Of a DNA stretch of 30,428 nucleotides, positions 1 through 8,322 are shown piece by piece (within the stretch, counting starts at the first letter, position 1; the number at the start of each line of letters is the position of its first letter). Source of the DNA: Cyanobacteria bacterium UBA7753 (lineage in GTDB: Bacteria; Cyanobacteriota; Vampirovibrionia; Gastranaerophilales; Gastranaerophilaceae). The notes below the pieces were generated by a model that was given only the letters and a program-made list of their open reading frames with translations, did no database searches and was not told the DNA's origin. A program made the position numbers and the translations under genes. The stretch is from the NCBI GenBank assembly GCA_002481545.1, contig DLEF01000058.1:1-30428 (forward strand), in the 5' to 3' direction.

Positions 1-1059
1 GAAAGTAAACGTGCAACATATATGTTGAGAAACGTAACCGATAAAAACGGTATCATAAGAACCGTAGCATACGGACAGAAAGCAAAACCTGCTGTTGTAG
101 CAGCTCCTGTAGCGGCACAGATGGGCGGTTACTTAACACAGATAAATTCATATGATCAGGCATTTGCTAACCTTGATATGGAAATGTTAAAGACCAGAGA
201 AGAACGTCAAGCGGAAGAAATGGCTAATAAGTATGCAGCTTCCAAAGGAACGGGCATATTCTACGATAACGGAATGAATACTGACGGCAAAGGACTTTGG
301 AACAGAGCTTACGCAACATTTGAAAGAGTAAACCTCTCAGGCGGACCTACGGTATCTAATATCGGATACGGTAACTTCTTCGGCGGTGATATGGGCAAGA
401 AAGAATTGAGAAACGGATGGAAACGTCAATTCAGTGCATATATCGGATATAACGGTTCAACCCAAGACTTTAAACAACAAAGTATAGACCAAAACGGCGG
501 TACTTTGGGTGTAATGGAAACCTGGTATAAAGGAAACTTCTTCACAGCATTGACAGCAAACGTAAGCGGAAACTTCGCAGATGCAAGTACTGATATCGGA
601 AAAGAAAGAATGGCAATGCTTATGGGTGGTGTTGCATCCAAGACAGGCTATAACTTTGAGTTCAAACATGGTAAGTTCATAATTCAACCTAGTATCTTGT
701 TATCATACTCATTTGTACATACGTTCTCACATGAAAACGGACTCAGCGACCACGTAGGTTCAAGTCCTCTCCATGCAATCCAAGTAGCCCCTGGGGTTAA
801 ATTCATATGGAACTTGAAGAACGGATGGCAGCCATACTTTAATGTAAATATGAGATGGAACATCATGGATAAGACACACTTCAACATACAGGATGTAACA
901 ATACCTGATATGAGCATTGATCCATATGTTGAATACGGTATCGGTGTACAAAAACGCTGGGGCGAAAGATTCACCGGTTACGGTCAAACAATGATAAGAA
1001 GCGGCGGACGTAACGGCGTAATGCTTTCAATCGGCTTCAGATGGATGCTCGGTAAATAG
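1..1059 (+). CDS. C-terminal part of an autotransporter-type outer-membrane beta-barrel protein (5' end outside window)
   Basis: The reading frame is open from base 1 with no upstream stop, so the gene begins before the window and about 353 residues are visible. The last ~270 residues show alternating aromatic/hydrophobic strands and glycine-rich turns, and the protein ends in a strand reading GVMLSIGFRWMLGK. That pattern is typical of a C-terminal autotransporter barrel, although the last residue is Lys rather than the usual Phe or Trp. The segment before it contains an Ala/Val-rich stretch and a charged helix (KTREERQAEEM), resembling the linker helix that threads an autotransporter barrel. 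The passenger domain is not visible, so its role (adhesin, protease or other surface protein) cannot be named. An octamer repeat begins 3 bases after the stop. It could alternatively be a non-autotransporter porin-like protein. Confidence 0.72.
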   Translation, partial: ESKRATYMLRNVTDKNGIIRTVAYGQKAKPAVVAAPVAAQMGGYLTQINSYDQAFANLDMEMLKTREERQAEEMANKYAASKGTGIFYDNGMNTDGKGLWNRAYATFERVNLSGGPTVSNIGYGNFFGGDMGKKELRNGWKRQFSAYIGYNGSTQDFKQQSIDQNGGTLGVMETWYKGNFFTALTANVSGNFADASTDIGKERMAMLMGGVASKTGYNFEFKHGKFIIQPSILLSYSFVHTFSHENGLSDHVGSSPLHAIQVAPGVKFIWNLKNGWQPYFNVNMRWNIMDKTHFNIQDVTIPDMSIDPYVEYGIGVQKRWGERFTGYGQTMIRSGGRNGVMLSIGFRWMLGK

Positions 1060-1061
1060 AG

Positions 1062-1093
1062 ATGCTAAGGCAGTAAGGCTCTAGGGCACTAAG
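1062..1093 (+). repeat. Octamer-period tandem repeat, copy 1
   Basis: Four consecutive 8-mers are visible: ATGCTAAG, GCAGTAAG, GCTCTAGG and GCACTAAG. The array lies directly behind the stop codon of the barrel protein gene. The same unit recurs at 7179-7210 and, inverted, at 11121-11144. No coding role is apparent here. Confidence 0.7.
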
Positions 1094-1133
1094 AGCCACT
1101 CTCAGCTACATTGCTAATAGTTGATAATAGTAG

Positions 1134-1151
1134 GGTGCAATTTTTTGCACC
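1134..1151 (+). other. Short stem-loop in the barrel gene-clpB spacer
   Basis: GGTGCAA (1134-1140) and TTGCACC (1145-1151) form a perfect 7-bp stem with a TTTT loop. No T tract follows the stem, so it is a weak candidate for a terminator of the upstream gene. It may instead be a processing or protective hairpin. Confidence 0.35.
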
Positions 1152-1262
1152 AACATAATATAATTAACGCTCATACAATTATTAAGAAATGTTTAACATT
1201 TTTATATACACCATAAAAATAGTTTAAAATAAAATTGTAAATACTACATTATAGGAGGTCAA

Positions 1263-3896
1263 ATGTTTGATATAGAAAAACTTACTAATTACTCCCGTGA
1301 GATACTGTTTGCGTCTACGGCAGTAATGAACAGATATAAAAATAATCAAGTACATCCGGAACATATTATGCTCGCTATGATTGAGGATAACGGAGCAGCT
1401 AAGGACTACTTAAATGAATTAAAATTGTTGAACGAAGACTTTATCAAAGCTATCGTTTATAAGATAAAAGAGTTTCCGACGCTATCAACTCCTCCGAGCG
1501 GTAATAATATATATTTCTCGGATGATACAAACCAAATGTTTGATATAGCACAAAATATATCAGCAGATTTAAAAGACGAATTTATAAGTATTGAAGTAAT
1601 ATTGTTAGCAATGACACAGCTTGCGGGCAGTGATATACAGAAATTACTGAGTGCTTATAACGTTACTGATAAAAAAGTATTAGAAGTAATGAAAAAAATA
1701 AGAGGTAACAGAAAAGTGGATAATAAAAATTCAGAAGAAAATATGAAAGCGCTTGAAAAATTCTCCACAGATTTGACTGCTCTTGCTAAGAAAGGGAAAT
1801 TGGATCCTGTCGTCGGCAGAGACGAAGAAATCAGAAGAATTATTCAGGTCTTGAACAGAAGAACAAAAAATAACCCTATCTTGATAGGTGAACCGGGTGT
1901 CGGTAAAACAGCAGTTGTAGAAGGACTTGCGCAACGTATTGTAAGAGGCGATGTCCCTGAGAGCCTTAAAAATGTAAAATTATGTGCTCTTGATATGGGT
2001 GGTCTTGTTGCAGGTGCTAAATACAGAGGTGAATTTGAGGAACGTTTAAAAGCCGTTCTTAAAGAAGTAGAAGACTCCGACGGTCAAATTGTCCTGTTTA
2101 TCGATGAAATCCATACAATCATAGGTGCAGGGGCAACAGATGGCGCAATGGATGCAGGAAACCTCTTAAAACCAATGCTTGCAAGAGGCGTTTTAAGAAC
2201 AATCGGTGCAACCACCATAAACGAATACAGAAAGTATATCGAGAAAGATCCTGCGTTTGAACGTAGGTTCCAACCTGTTATGCTTGATGAACCATCAGTT
2301 GAAGATACAATAAGTATTTTAAGAGGTTTAAAAGAAAAATATGAAGTCCACCACGGAGTTCGTATTTTGGACAGTGCGTTGATTGCGGCTGCTAAACTCT
2401 CTGACAGATATATTACAGACAGGTTCTTGCCTGATAAAGCTATCGACTTGATTGATGAAGCTGCATCATCCTTAAGAATTGAGATTGATTCTATGCCGGA
2501 AGAAATCGATAAAATGATGCGACAAAAAATTCAGTTAGAAATCGAAAGAGAGGCTTTGAGGAAAGAAACTAATCCTGAAAGCATCGCTAAGATTGATAAA
2601 CTAACCTCTGAAATCGACGGTTTGGAAGGTAAAATTGATAAGCTTAAAGCCCAATGGGAGAAGGAAAAACAATCTATTACGGGCGAGGCTGCAATCAAGG
2701 ATGAAATCAATACCGTTAAGAATAAAATAGAAGAGGCTGAACGTAACACCGATTTACAGACGGCAGCTGAATTAAAATACGGCAAATTACTTGATTTGGA
2801 AAAACAACTCCAAGCTATGCAAGACAGAGATAAATCAAAAAATCAACTTTTGAAAGAAGAAGTGGATGAAGATGATATCGCTGAAATTGTAAGTAAATGG
2901 ACAGGTATTCCTGTAAATAAACTGGTTGAAAGTGAAATGGAAAAACTTCTTAAAATGGAAGATTACCTTCATAAACGTTTAATCGGTCAGGATGAGGCTG
3001 TACAGAAGGTTTCAGATGCAATCAGAAGAGCTCGTTCAGGGTTGAAAGATCCTAACAGACCGATTGGGACTTTCTTGTTCTTAGGACCTACCGGCGTTGG
3101 TAAGACGGAACTTGCAAAGACACTTGCAGAGTTTATGTTTAACGATGAAAACGCTCTTATCCGTATAGATATGAGTGAATACATGGAAAAACATAACGTT
3201 TCAAGATTGGTCGGAGCTCCTCCGGGATATGTCGGATATGAAGAAGGCGGTCAACTTACCGAGGCTGTAAGAAGAAAACCTTATTCCGTTGTACTTTTCG
3301 ATGAAATCGAAAAAGCACATCCGGATGTATTCAATATAATGCTACAACTCTTTGATGACGGGCGTTTGACCGATTCTAAGGGCAGAACTATAGACTTTAA
3401 GAATACTGTTATAATTATGACAAGTAATATAGGCAGTGACATAATTCTTGAAGACTCATTGAATGCATCACTCTCAGAGGGCGGATTCCAAGATACTAAG
3501 GAAAAGGTTATGACCTTATTAAGAGAAAAATTCAAACCTGAATTTTTAAACAGAATAGATGAAACAATCTTCTTTAAGGCTCTTAACTTGTCTCAATTGT
3601 CGGCTATCGTTGATATACAGCTATCTCACCTCAGAGATTTGCTCAAAGAACGTGAACTTGACATTGAGATTACGCCTGAAGCTAAGGAATTTCTTGCAAC
3701 ACGCGGGTTTAACCCTATTTACGGTGCAAGACCTCTTAAACGTGTAATAATGCAGTTAGTAGAGAACCCTCTCTCTAAGGAAATTCTAGCGAACAAGTTT
3801 ATAAGAGGCGACAAAATCCTTATCGATGTAAACGATAAAGATGAAATAACTTTTTCAAAACTTCCACAAGATGAGTTAGAAAAAGTTGAACAATAA
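1263..3896 (+). CDS. clpB: ATP-dependent disaggregase ClpB (Hsp100)
   Basis: This hexameric AAA+ chaperone extracts polypeptides from aggregates together with DnaK in the cytosol. The 877 residues match the family length. In order they show a Clp-N double repeat (about 1-145), AAA-1 with Walker A GEPGVGKT at 209-216 and an FIDEIH Walker B, a long charged coiled-coil M domain (about 410-535), and AAA-2 with GPTGVGKT at 608-615, a GYVGYEEGG pore loop and a GARPLKR sensor-2 motif. The full M domain and the absence of a ClpP-binding IGF/LGF loop favour ClpB over ClpC. An AGGAGGT Shine-Dalgarno at 1253-1259 supports the start. No CIRCE inverted repeat is visible upstream. The 221-bp spacer that follows is extremely AT-rich and shows no convincing gene or GC-stem terminator. 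Confidence 0.96.
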   Translation: MFDIEKLTNYSREILFASTAVMNRYKNNQVHPEHIMLAMIEDNGAAKDYLNELKLLNEDFIKAIVYKIKEFPTLSTPPSGNNIYFSDDTNQMFDIAQNISADLKDEFISIEVILLAMTQLAGSDIQKLLSAYNVTDKKVLEVMKKIRGNRKVDNKNSEENMKALEKFSTDLTALAKKGKLDPVVGRDEEIRRIIQVLNRRTKNNPILIGEPGVGKTAVVEGLAQRIVRGDVPESLKNVKLCALDMGGLVAGAKYRGEFEERLKAVLKEVEDSDGQIVLFIDEIHTIIGAGATDGAMDAGNLLKPMLARGVLRTIGATTINEYRKYIEKDPAFERRFQPVMLDEPSVEDTISILRGLKEKYEVHHGVRILDSALIAAAKLSDRYITDRFLPDKAIDLIDEAASSLRIEIDSMPEEIDKMMRQKIQLEIEREALRKETNPESIAKIDKLTSEIDGLEGKIDKLKAQWEKEKQSITGEAAIKDEINTVKNKIEEAERNTDLQTAAELKYGKLLDLEKQLQAMQDRDKSKNQLLKEEVDEDDIAEIVSKWTGIPVNKLVESEMEKLLKMEDYLHKRLIGQDEAVQKVSDAIRRARSGLKDPNRPIGTFLFLGPTGVGKTELAKTLAEFMFNDENALIRIDMSEYMEKHNVSRLVGAPPGYVGYEEGGQLTEAVRRKPYSVVLFDEIEKAHPDVFNIMLQLFDDGRLTDSKGRTIDFKNTVIIMTSNIGSDIILEDSLNASLSEGGFQDTKEKVMTLLREKFKPEFLNRIDETIFFKALNLSQLSAIVDIQLSHLRDLLKERELDIEITPEAKEFLATRGFNPIYGARPLKRVIMQLVENPLSKEILANKFIRGDKILIDVNDKDEITFSKLPQDELEKVEQ

Positions 3897-4117
3897 AAAA
3901 TAATTAATAAAATTAATTTTGAAAAAATAAAATTTTTATTTAAAAATTTTTCAATTAATTTCAAATTATTTATTCAAAAGTTATAGGTATGTATCTTTAT
4001 GATATATGCCTATAATATTTTAATTATTTGGTTTTACAAAACTTTACATAAGTATCAATTTTTTATCTTCATCATTGTTTATAATAGTATGTGAAGACTT
4101 GTAGGTAAGGAGTTAGC

Positions 4118-4657
4118 ATGCAAAGTTGTGGAAAATTAGGAAATATGGAATTATATGATGTGACTGATATAATGCGTAAGTCAGCTATTGAACGCAGAAA
4201 ATGTGAAGCAGAAGGAATTGCATATTATTCGCCGGAATTTCCTGAATTTAAGCAGCAAAAGCCTCCGTATGAGTTTGTTGATGTAACTGATCAGTTTACA
4301 AAAGAGGCTTCACAAAGAAGATCATCAGCTGCGGAGGGTTATCAGCACAAAAAATCCGGTGTAACTCAATTCTTCAAATCAATAAAAAATAAAGTATTGG
4401 ATATAAAATACAGCTATAAAGAATTTGTTGCGAACGATAAATTGAGACAAGCCGAACAAAAAAAGCAGCTTGAAGCTGACAGAGCAATTCTCAAACAACA
4501 GTTTGCAGCTGAAGAAGCAGCAAAAAAAGCTGCACCGAAAAAGCCGCTGATAAATGCTAAGAAAATTGGCGATATGGCAATAAAATACGTTGAGAATTTT
4601 GCAAGAGGTTTGGAAGGAATGTTTGAAGCAGTTCCGGTAAAAGCTCCTAAGATATAA
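4118..4657 (+). CDS. Hypothetical protein with a duplicated VTD...RR..AEG motif
   Basis: I do not recognise this 179-aa protein. Its N-terminus contains two copies of a 23-residue unit, residues 11-33 (ELYDVTDIMRK...) and 52-74 (EFVDVTDQFTK...). By eye they share 12 identities, including D-V-T-D, K, A, RR and AEG. The middle (about 80-145) is rich in Lys, Glu, Gln and Ala and probably forms a long helix or coiled coil, and the C-terminus is an amphipathic helix. No signal peptide or membrane segment is seen, so it is probably cytosolic and may be a binding or scaffold protein. AAGGAG at 4107-4112 supports the ATG at 4118, and TATAAT at 4080-4085 could be its -10 box. A strong hairpin follows at 4684. 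Confidence 0.75.
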   Translation: MQSCGKLGNMELYDVTDIMRKSAIERRKCEAEGIAYYSPEFPEFKQQKPPYEFVDVTDQFTKEASQRRSSAAEGYQHKKSGVTQFFKSIKNKVLDIKYSYKEFVANDKLRQAEQKKQLEADRAILKQQFAAEEAAKKAAPKKPLINAKKIGDMAIKYVENFARGLEGMFEAVPVKAPKI

Positions 4658-4669
4658 TATGTAAACATT

Positions 4670-4698
4670 TTGAATAACACGATAAAAACTTGTACAAT
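4670..4698 (+). promoter_or_regulatory. Candidate promoter for the MnmC1-like gene
   Basis: TTGAAT (4670-4675) and TACAAT (4693-4698) are separated by 17 bases. Transcription would start near 4705, which is the ATG chosen for the downstream gene, so the mRNA could be leaderless. The -10 box lies inside the left arm of the 4684-4718 hairpin. Confidence 0.45.
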
Positions 4699-4718
4699 AT
4701 ATATATGTACAAGTTTTT
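4684..4718. terminator. Long inverted repeat, probable terminator of the 4118 gene
   Basis: AAAAACTTGTACA (4684-4696) is the perfect reverse complement of TGTACAAGTTTTT (4706-4718), with a 9-nt AT loop. The stem ends in a T5 run, like an intrinsic terminator that works in both directions. It overlaps the proposed promoter and start codon of the next gene, so it may also act as a control site. Confidence 0.6.
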
Positions 4719-5874
4719 ACCTTATATGACAAATGATTATTCAGTCGGTTTGTATAACGAAGATACAAACGACATATACCATTCTGCTTTTGGAGCCCTT
4801 ACAGAGGCTTTTGAAAAATTTGGGAACTCATTGACTCCAATGTTTGAGAACAATACTCATTTAAAAGCTTTAGACATTTGTTATGGGATTGGGTACAATA
4901 CCAAAGCATTATTACAAAATGCAATTTCACATTCTGTTAATATTGATATTGATTGTGTAGATACAGACGGAACATTGATGGAGTTATCTCCCTTTGTTTC
5001 ATCTTATATAAATTTATTTGACAGAATAAAATATAATAATGTTTTATATAAGAATATACAAAATTATCATGAAGCAGAGAAAATTGTAAAATTAAAAACA
5101 AAGAAATCTGATTATGTATTAGAGAAAAAAGTAAATTATATTATCCTTAAAAATTTATTGAGCATGGATGATTTAAACTCCAATTTTCAAAATTTATCAA
5201 ATGAGGTAATTCAGATTTTAAACGAAAAAGAAAATCGACCGTTTTTTGATAAAAATATGGCCGAATTTTGTAAATTTTGGTCAAAAATAGGGATACAGTT
5301 ATACCAAAATAAAAATAAATCAGCCTTTGTACATAATATATATTATAGGTATCTATCGAAGAGATATAAAATATTAAAAAATCTGCTAAAAAATGACAAT
5401 TACAAGCTGAATTTTTATAAATCTGATATAAGAGACTTCATAAAACAAACAGATTCTACATATGACATAATAATGTTGGACGGATTTACCCCTGCAAAGT
5501 GCCCGGCTATATGGTCTGTTGAAATGTTCAAAGAGTTATATACACATTTATCCGATACGGGCAGACTGGTTACATATAATATGTCTGCTCCTGTCAGACA
5601 CGCAATGAAGCTTGCGGGATTTAATGTAGGGAATATTACAAACGATGAAAAAGAATATATCGGAACAATTGCAACAAAAAATCAATCTTATATAAAATAT
5701 CCGCTAACTGATAAACAAAACGGATTATTAGAAACTAAAGCGGGTATTCCGTATAGAGATGAGAATTTATCTCTTGATAATGATACAATTATAAAGAACA
5801 GAAAAATTGAAGTTGAAAATTCTGATTTGATTTCGACTTCAAAATATTTAAAGGAACATAGAAATGAAGTTTGA
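4705..5874 (+). CDS. MnmC1-like (DUF752) tRNA wobble-uridine methyltransferase
   Basis: The family is SAM-dependent and methylates 5-aminomethyl-2-thiouridine in tRNA, completing mnm5s2U34. From the ATG at 4705, residues 4-30 (FLPYMTNDYS...YHSAFGA) match the family N-terminus. LDICYGIGYNT (56-66) is the SAM-binding motif I, and LDGFTPAKCPAIW (258-270) is the hallmark MnmC1 motif. About 80 more residues than in E. coli MnmC lie between these motifs, rich in Lys and Asn. The oxidoreductase half of bifunctional MnmC is absent. Start choice: an in-frame TTG at 4690 and an ATG at 4726 are alternatives. I prefer 4705 because the residues before 4726 look conserved and a -10 box sits 6 nt upstream. 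The stop overlaps the next gene by 11 bases. Family assignment is fairly sure; the exact substrate is inferred. Confidence 0.78.
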   Translation: MYKFLPYMTNDYSVGLYNEDTNDIYHSAFGALTEAFEKFGNSLTPMFENNTHLKALDICYGIGYNTKALLQNAISHSVNIDIDCVDTDGTLMELSPFVSSYINLFDRIKYNNVLYKNIQNYHEAEKIVKLKTKKSDYVLEKKVNYIILKNLLSMDDLNSNFQNLSNEVIQILNEKENRPFFDKNMAEFCKFWSKIGIQLYQNKNKSAFVHNIYYRYLSKRYKILKNLLKNDNYKLNFYKSDIRDFIKQTDSTYDIIMLDGFTPAKCPAIWSVEMFKELYTHLSDTGRLVTYNMSAPVRHAMKLAGFNVGNITNDEKEYIGTIATKNQSYIKYPLTDKQNGLLETKAGIPYRDENLSLDNDTIIKNRKIEVENSDLISTSKYLKEHRNEV

Positions 5875-7201
5875 TATTATAGTAGTCGGAGGCGGTACTG
5901 CAGGATGTGCATGCGCTTATACAGGAGCAAAGCTCGGATTTAAAGTTTTACTGATAGAAAAAAACTCGTATCTTGGAGGAACAATGACCTCCTCACTTGT
6001 TATGCCTGCGATGAATACAAAAACAAAATTGTCGCTAAATACTGATTTTTATAATGAATTGATGAGCAGGTTACATAATATCGGCGGGCAAGTTACTTAT
6101 CCCGACGGAAACATTGGTTGGTTTAATCCGGAGCTTATGAAGATAGTTCTTGATAAAATGATGACTGATGCCGGAGTTAATGTCCTTTTTGATACAACAG
6201 TTAGTGAGGTTATAAGAAACAAAGATAAGATATTGGGTATTGGTTTAAATGATAAAATCATGAAATATATCAAATCGACATATACTGATAATATTAATAA
6301 AGAAAATGAAATATTATCGGAATATATCGAAACGACACATCTTGTAGACGCGACAGCTGATGCAAAAATTTTTAAAAAAATTAATTTGAAATTTTTAAAT
6401 AATTCAGAAAAAAAATATCAGCCAACAAATTTGAGATTTATTATGTCGGGAATTAATTTAAAAGAATTTTCCGACTGGATTATGGAATTAGATAAGGACA
6501 GAAATGTTACAACGTCTTATGAGATAGACGGTCAGATACACTTATCTACAGCTTACACGTGGGATAAAGGCGGTATAAAGTGGGCACTGCATCCTGTATT
6601 TAAAGAAGGTATAGAAGAAGGGCTTATAACTGAGGCTGACAGCAACTATTTTCAACTGTTTACAATCCCAAAGATGCCGTCATCAGTAGCTTTTAACTGC
6701 CCGAGAATACTTGAACCCTTTGATATAAATGATAAAGTTGCATATTCAAAAGCCTTAAAACAAGGCAGAGAGAGCATTTTAAGACTATCAAACTTTTTAA
6801 GAGCAAAATTTAAAGGATTTGAAAACTCATATATATCAAACATTGCAAACACTCTCGGGGTAAGGGTTTCAAACAGAATTGAAGGCAAATATATCTACAC
6901 AATAGACGATTTAAAAACCGGCAAAAAATTTGAACATCCTGTTTTAATCTCTAAATACCCGGTAGATATTCACTCGGAGGACAAAGACTGCTCAAAACTT
7001 GAGACAATAGAACAAGAGTATATGCTCCCTGTTGAGAGTCTTATATCTAAAGATTATGACAATCTCTTTGCCGTTGGCAGATGTATTTCAGCCGATTTTG
7101 AAGCTCAAGCGGCACTGAGGATTATCCCGAGCTGTTTTGCTATGGGAGAAGGGCTTGCCAAGTATTTGCATTGCAAAGATACTAAGATACTAGGGCACTA
7201 A
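5864..7201 (+). CDS. FAD-dependent oxidoreductase (FAD_oxidored-like)
   Basis: The 445-aa protein opens with a Rossmann dinucleotide-binding fold: VVGGGTAG (7-14), then LLIEKNSYLGG with the ribose-binding Glu at 32. The C-terminal segment (LFAVGRCISADFEAQAALRI...) is the second FAD contact seen in the PF12831-type family. No substrate can be assigned. It overlaps the upstream MnmC1-like gene by 11 bp and should be translationally coupled to it, which raises the possibility of a joint role in tRNA modification. The sequence looks unlike the DAO-type oxidase domain of true MnmC. The last six residues (TKILGH) and the stop codon lie inside an octamer repeat, so the original C-terminus has probably been altered. 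Confidence 0.8.
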   Translation: MKFDIIVVGGGTAGCACAYTGAKLGFKVLLIEKNSYLGGTMTSSLVMPAMNTKTKLSLNTDFYNELMSRLHNIGGQVTYPDGNIGWFNPELMKIVLDKMMTDAGVNVLFDTTVSEVIRNKDKILGIGLNDKIMKYIKSTYTDNINKENEILSEYIETTHLVDATADAKIFKKINLKFLNNSEKKYQPTNLRFIMSGINLKEFSDWIMELDKDRNVTTSYEIDGQIHLSTAYTWDKGGIKWALHPVFKEGIEEGLITEADSNYFQLFTIPKMPSSVAFNCPRILEPFDINDKVAYSKALKQGRESILRLSNFLRAKFKGFENSYISNIANTLGVRVSNRIEGKYIYTIDDLKTGKKFEHPVLISKYPVDIHSEDKDCSKLETIEQEYMLPVESLISKDYDNLFAVGRCISADFEAQAALRIIPSCFAMGEGLAKYLHCKDTKILGH

Positions 7202-7210
7202 GGCACTAAG
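7179..7210 (+). repeat. Octamer-period tandem repeat, copy 2, overlapping a gene end
   Basis: Four units are visible: ATACTAAG, ATACTAGG, GCACTAAG and GCACTAAG. The array supplies the final codons and the TAA stop (7199-7201) of the FAD oxidoreductase gene. It lies between two convergent genes. Confidence 0.72.
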
Positions 7211-7232
7211 AAATTAGATTGAGGAATATGCC

Positions 7233-8198
7233 TTAAATAAAACTTAGGAGTAATCCTGCTATAATACTTACGCTTAGTAATATTCCGATTATCTTTGCAC
7301 TGTCTTTTATATCAGGATTACGTTTTAATAATACTATCAAACCTAAACCAGCACCTGATGATAACCCTGCGATTACTGACGCAAATGTCAGTATACCCGA
7401 CATATACAGCATTGTGAGTAATACTGATACCGCACAGTTAGGGATAAGCCCTATAATGGCTGATATAATCGGTTGGAATATAGAATTATTCAATAATACT
7501 TTCTTTAACAGGTCATTTCCGAAGGAATCAAAGCACCAATTTAAACCAATTGAAATAATAAGTATCAGGGAAAATATATTTAACGTATGTTTTAGAGGGT
7601 GGATAATAAGTTCCCTTTTTCTATGTGTCGGATGAACGTGATGAGAACAACATCCTATTTCCTCTTCCATTTCTACTTCCGCCTCTTCTGCCTCTGTTTC
7701 TGGGATTTTGTCAGGGACAGTGTTGTCTTTGAATATTAAATCAACAAGGTAGCCCGCAAATATTCCGAGTAATATTTTAATCCCTAATAACGGCAATATA
7801 ACCGGAAATTGAGACGGATTAGACAACAAAATTGGGATTGCCTCATCTGATGTTGATACATATATTGCAATCAATGTGCCTCTTGTAATTACCTTATTTA
7901 TATATAATGGTGTCGCAATTACCGAAAACCCGCATTGAGGTACACCTGCCAGAACAGCACCAATCAGAGGTCCGAACTTTTTAGAATATTTAGATATATT
8001 CTTTATTCTCTGGCTGAAATAGTTTTCAAATATTTCGATAAAGAGGAATATTATAAACAAAAACGGGATTAAATGGACACTGTCACAGATAGCGTCTTTC
8101 ATCCAGTCGGCAAGTTGTGTTGCGTTAACAAAATTATCGAACCAACCGAACATAAAATCGTTAAATAATTCAACTTTGTTTAATAAACCGATTAACAA
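7233..8198 (-). CDS. Putative multi-span heavy-metal exporter (ArsP_2 / putative manganese transporter family)
   Basis: The 321-aa protein has about ten hydrophobic segments in two similar halves, each containing a short polar re-entrant motif: AGVPQCGFSVIATPLY in the first half and GLIPNCAVSVLLTMLY in the second. This repeated P-x-C motif is typical of the PF11449-type exporters annotated as arsenic efflux or manganese transport. The halves are joined by an acidic stretch and then a Cys-Cys/His cluster (GCCSHHVHPTH), probably a cytosolic metal-binding loop. The substrate is not settled by sequence. The start is a TTG (codon at 8198-8196), supported by an AGAGG-type ribosome site just upstream. 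It is convergent with the FAD oxidoreductase and separated by a terminator from the gene behind it. No yybP-ykoY-like leader was recognised. Confidence 0.75.
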   Translation of the reverse strand: MLIGLLNKVELFNDFMFGWFDNFVNATQLADWMKDAICDSVHLIPFLFIIFLFIEIFENYFSQRIKNISKYSKKFGPLIGAVLAGVPQCGFSVIATPLYINKVITRGTLIAIYVSTSDEAIPILLSNPSQFPVILPLLGIKILLGIFAGYLVDLIFKDNTVPDKIPETEAEEAEVEMEEEIGCCSHHVHPTHRKRELIIHPLKHTLNIFSLILIISIGLNWCFDSFGNDLLKKVLLNNSIFQPIISAIIGLIPNCAVSVLLTMLYMSGILTFASVIAGLSSGAGLGLIVLLKRNPDIKDSAKIIGILLSVSIIAGLLLSFI

Positions 8199-8264
8199 TG
8201 TTTATACCTCTTCCGATTTAATTATATCAAAAAAGTTCATATCGTAAAACTGATATTTTTACAA

Positions 8265-8290
8265 AGAAAAAAGGTGCGAATAATCGCACC
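8265..8290 (-). terminator. Intrinsic terminator of the serine hydrolase gene
   Basis: On the minus strand GGTGCGA and TCGCACC form a 7-bp stem with a 4-nt loop (plus positions 8273-8290), followed by a run of six T residues (plus 8267-8272). It lies 33 bp past the hydrolase stop. Confidence 0.75.
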
Positions 8291-8322
8291 GATAGTAATC
8301 AGATAATATATATATTTGTTTT

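Noticed and set aside
1060..1262. CIRCE/HrcA operator upstream of clpB
   Set aside because: No TTAGCACTC-N9-GAGTGCTAA inverted repeat is present. The GCACTAAG strings belong to the octamer array and are not arranged as an inverted repeat.
1263..3896. ClpC instead of ClpB
   Set aside because: The long M domain and lack of a ClpP-binding loop fit ClpB.
5864..7201. The FAD oxidoreductase as the missing MnmC2 (DAO-type) half
   Set aside because: Its sequence after the nucleotide-binding motif looks like the FAD_oxidored type, not DAO. A joint role is kept only as a hypothesis.
8199..8322. Manganese (yybP-ykoY) riboswitch ahead of the metal exporter
   Set aside because: The space is short and contains the terminator of the upstream gene. 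No paired-leader motif could be recognised.
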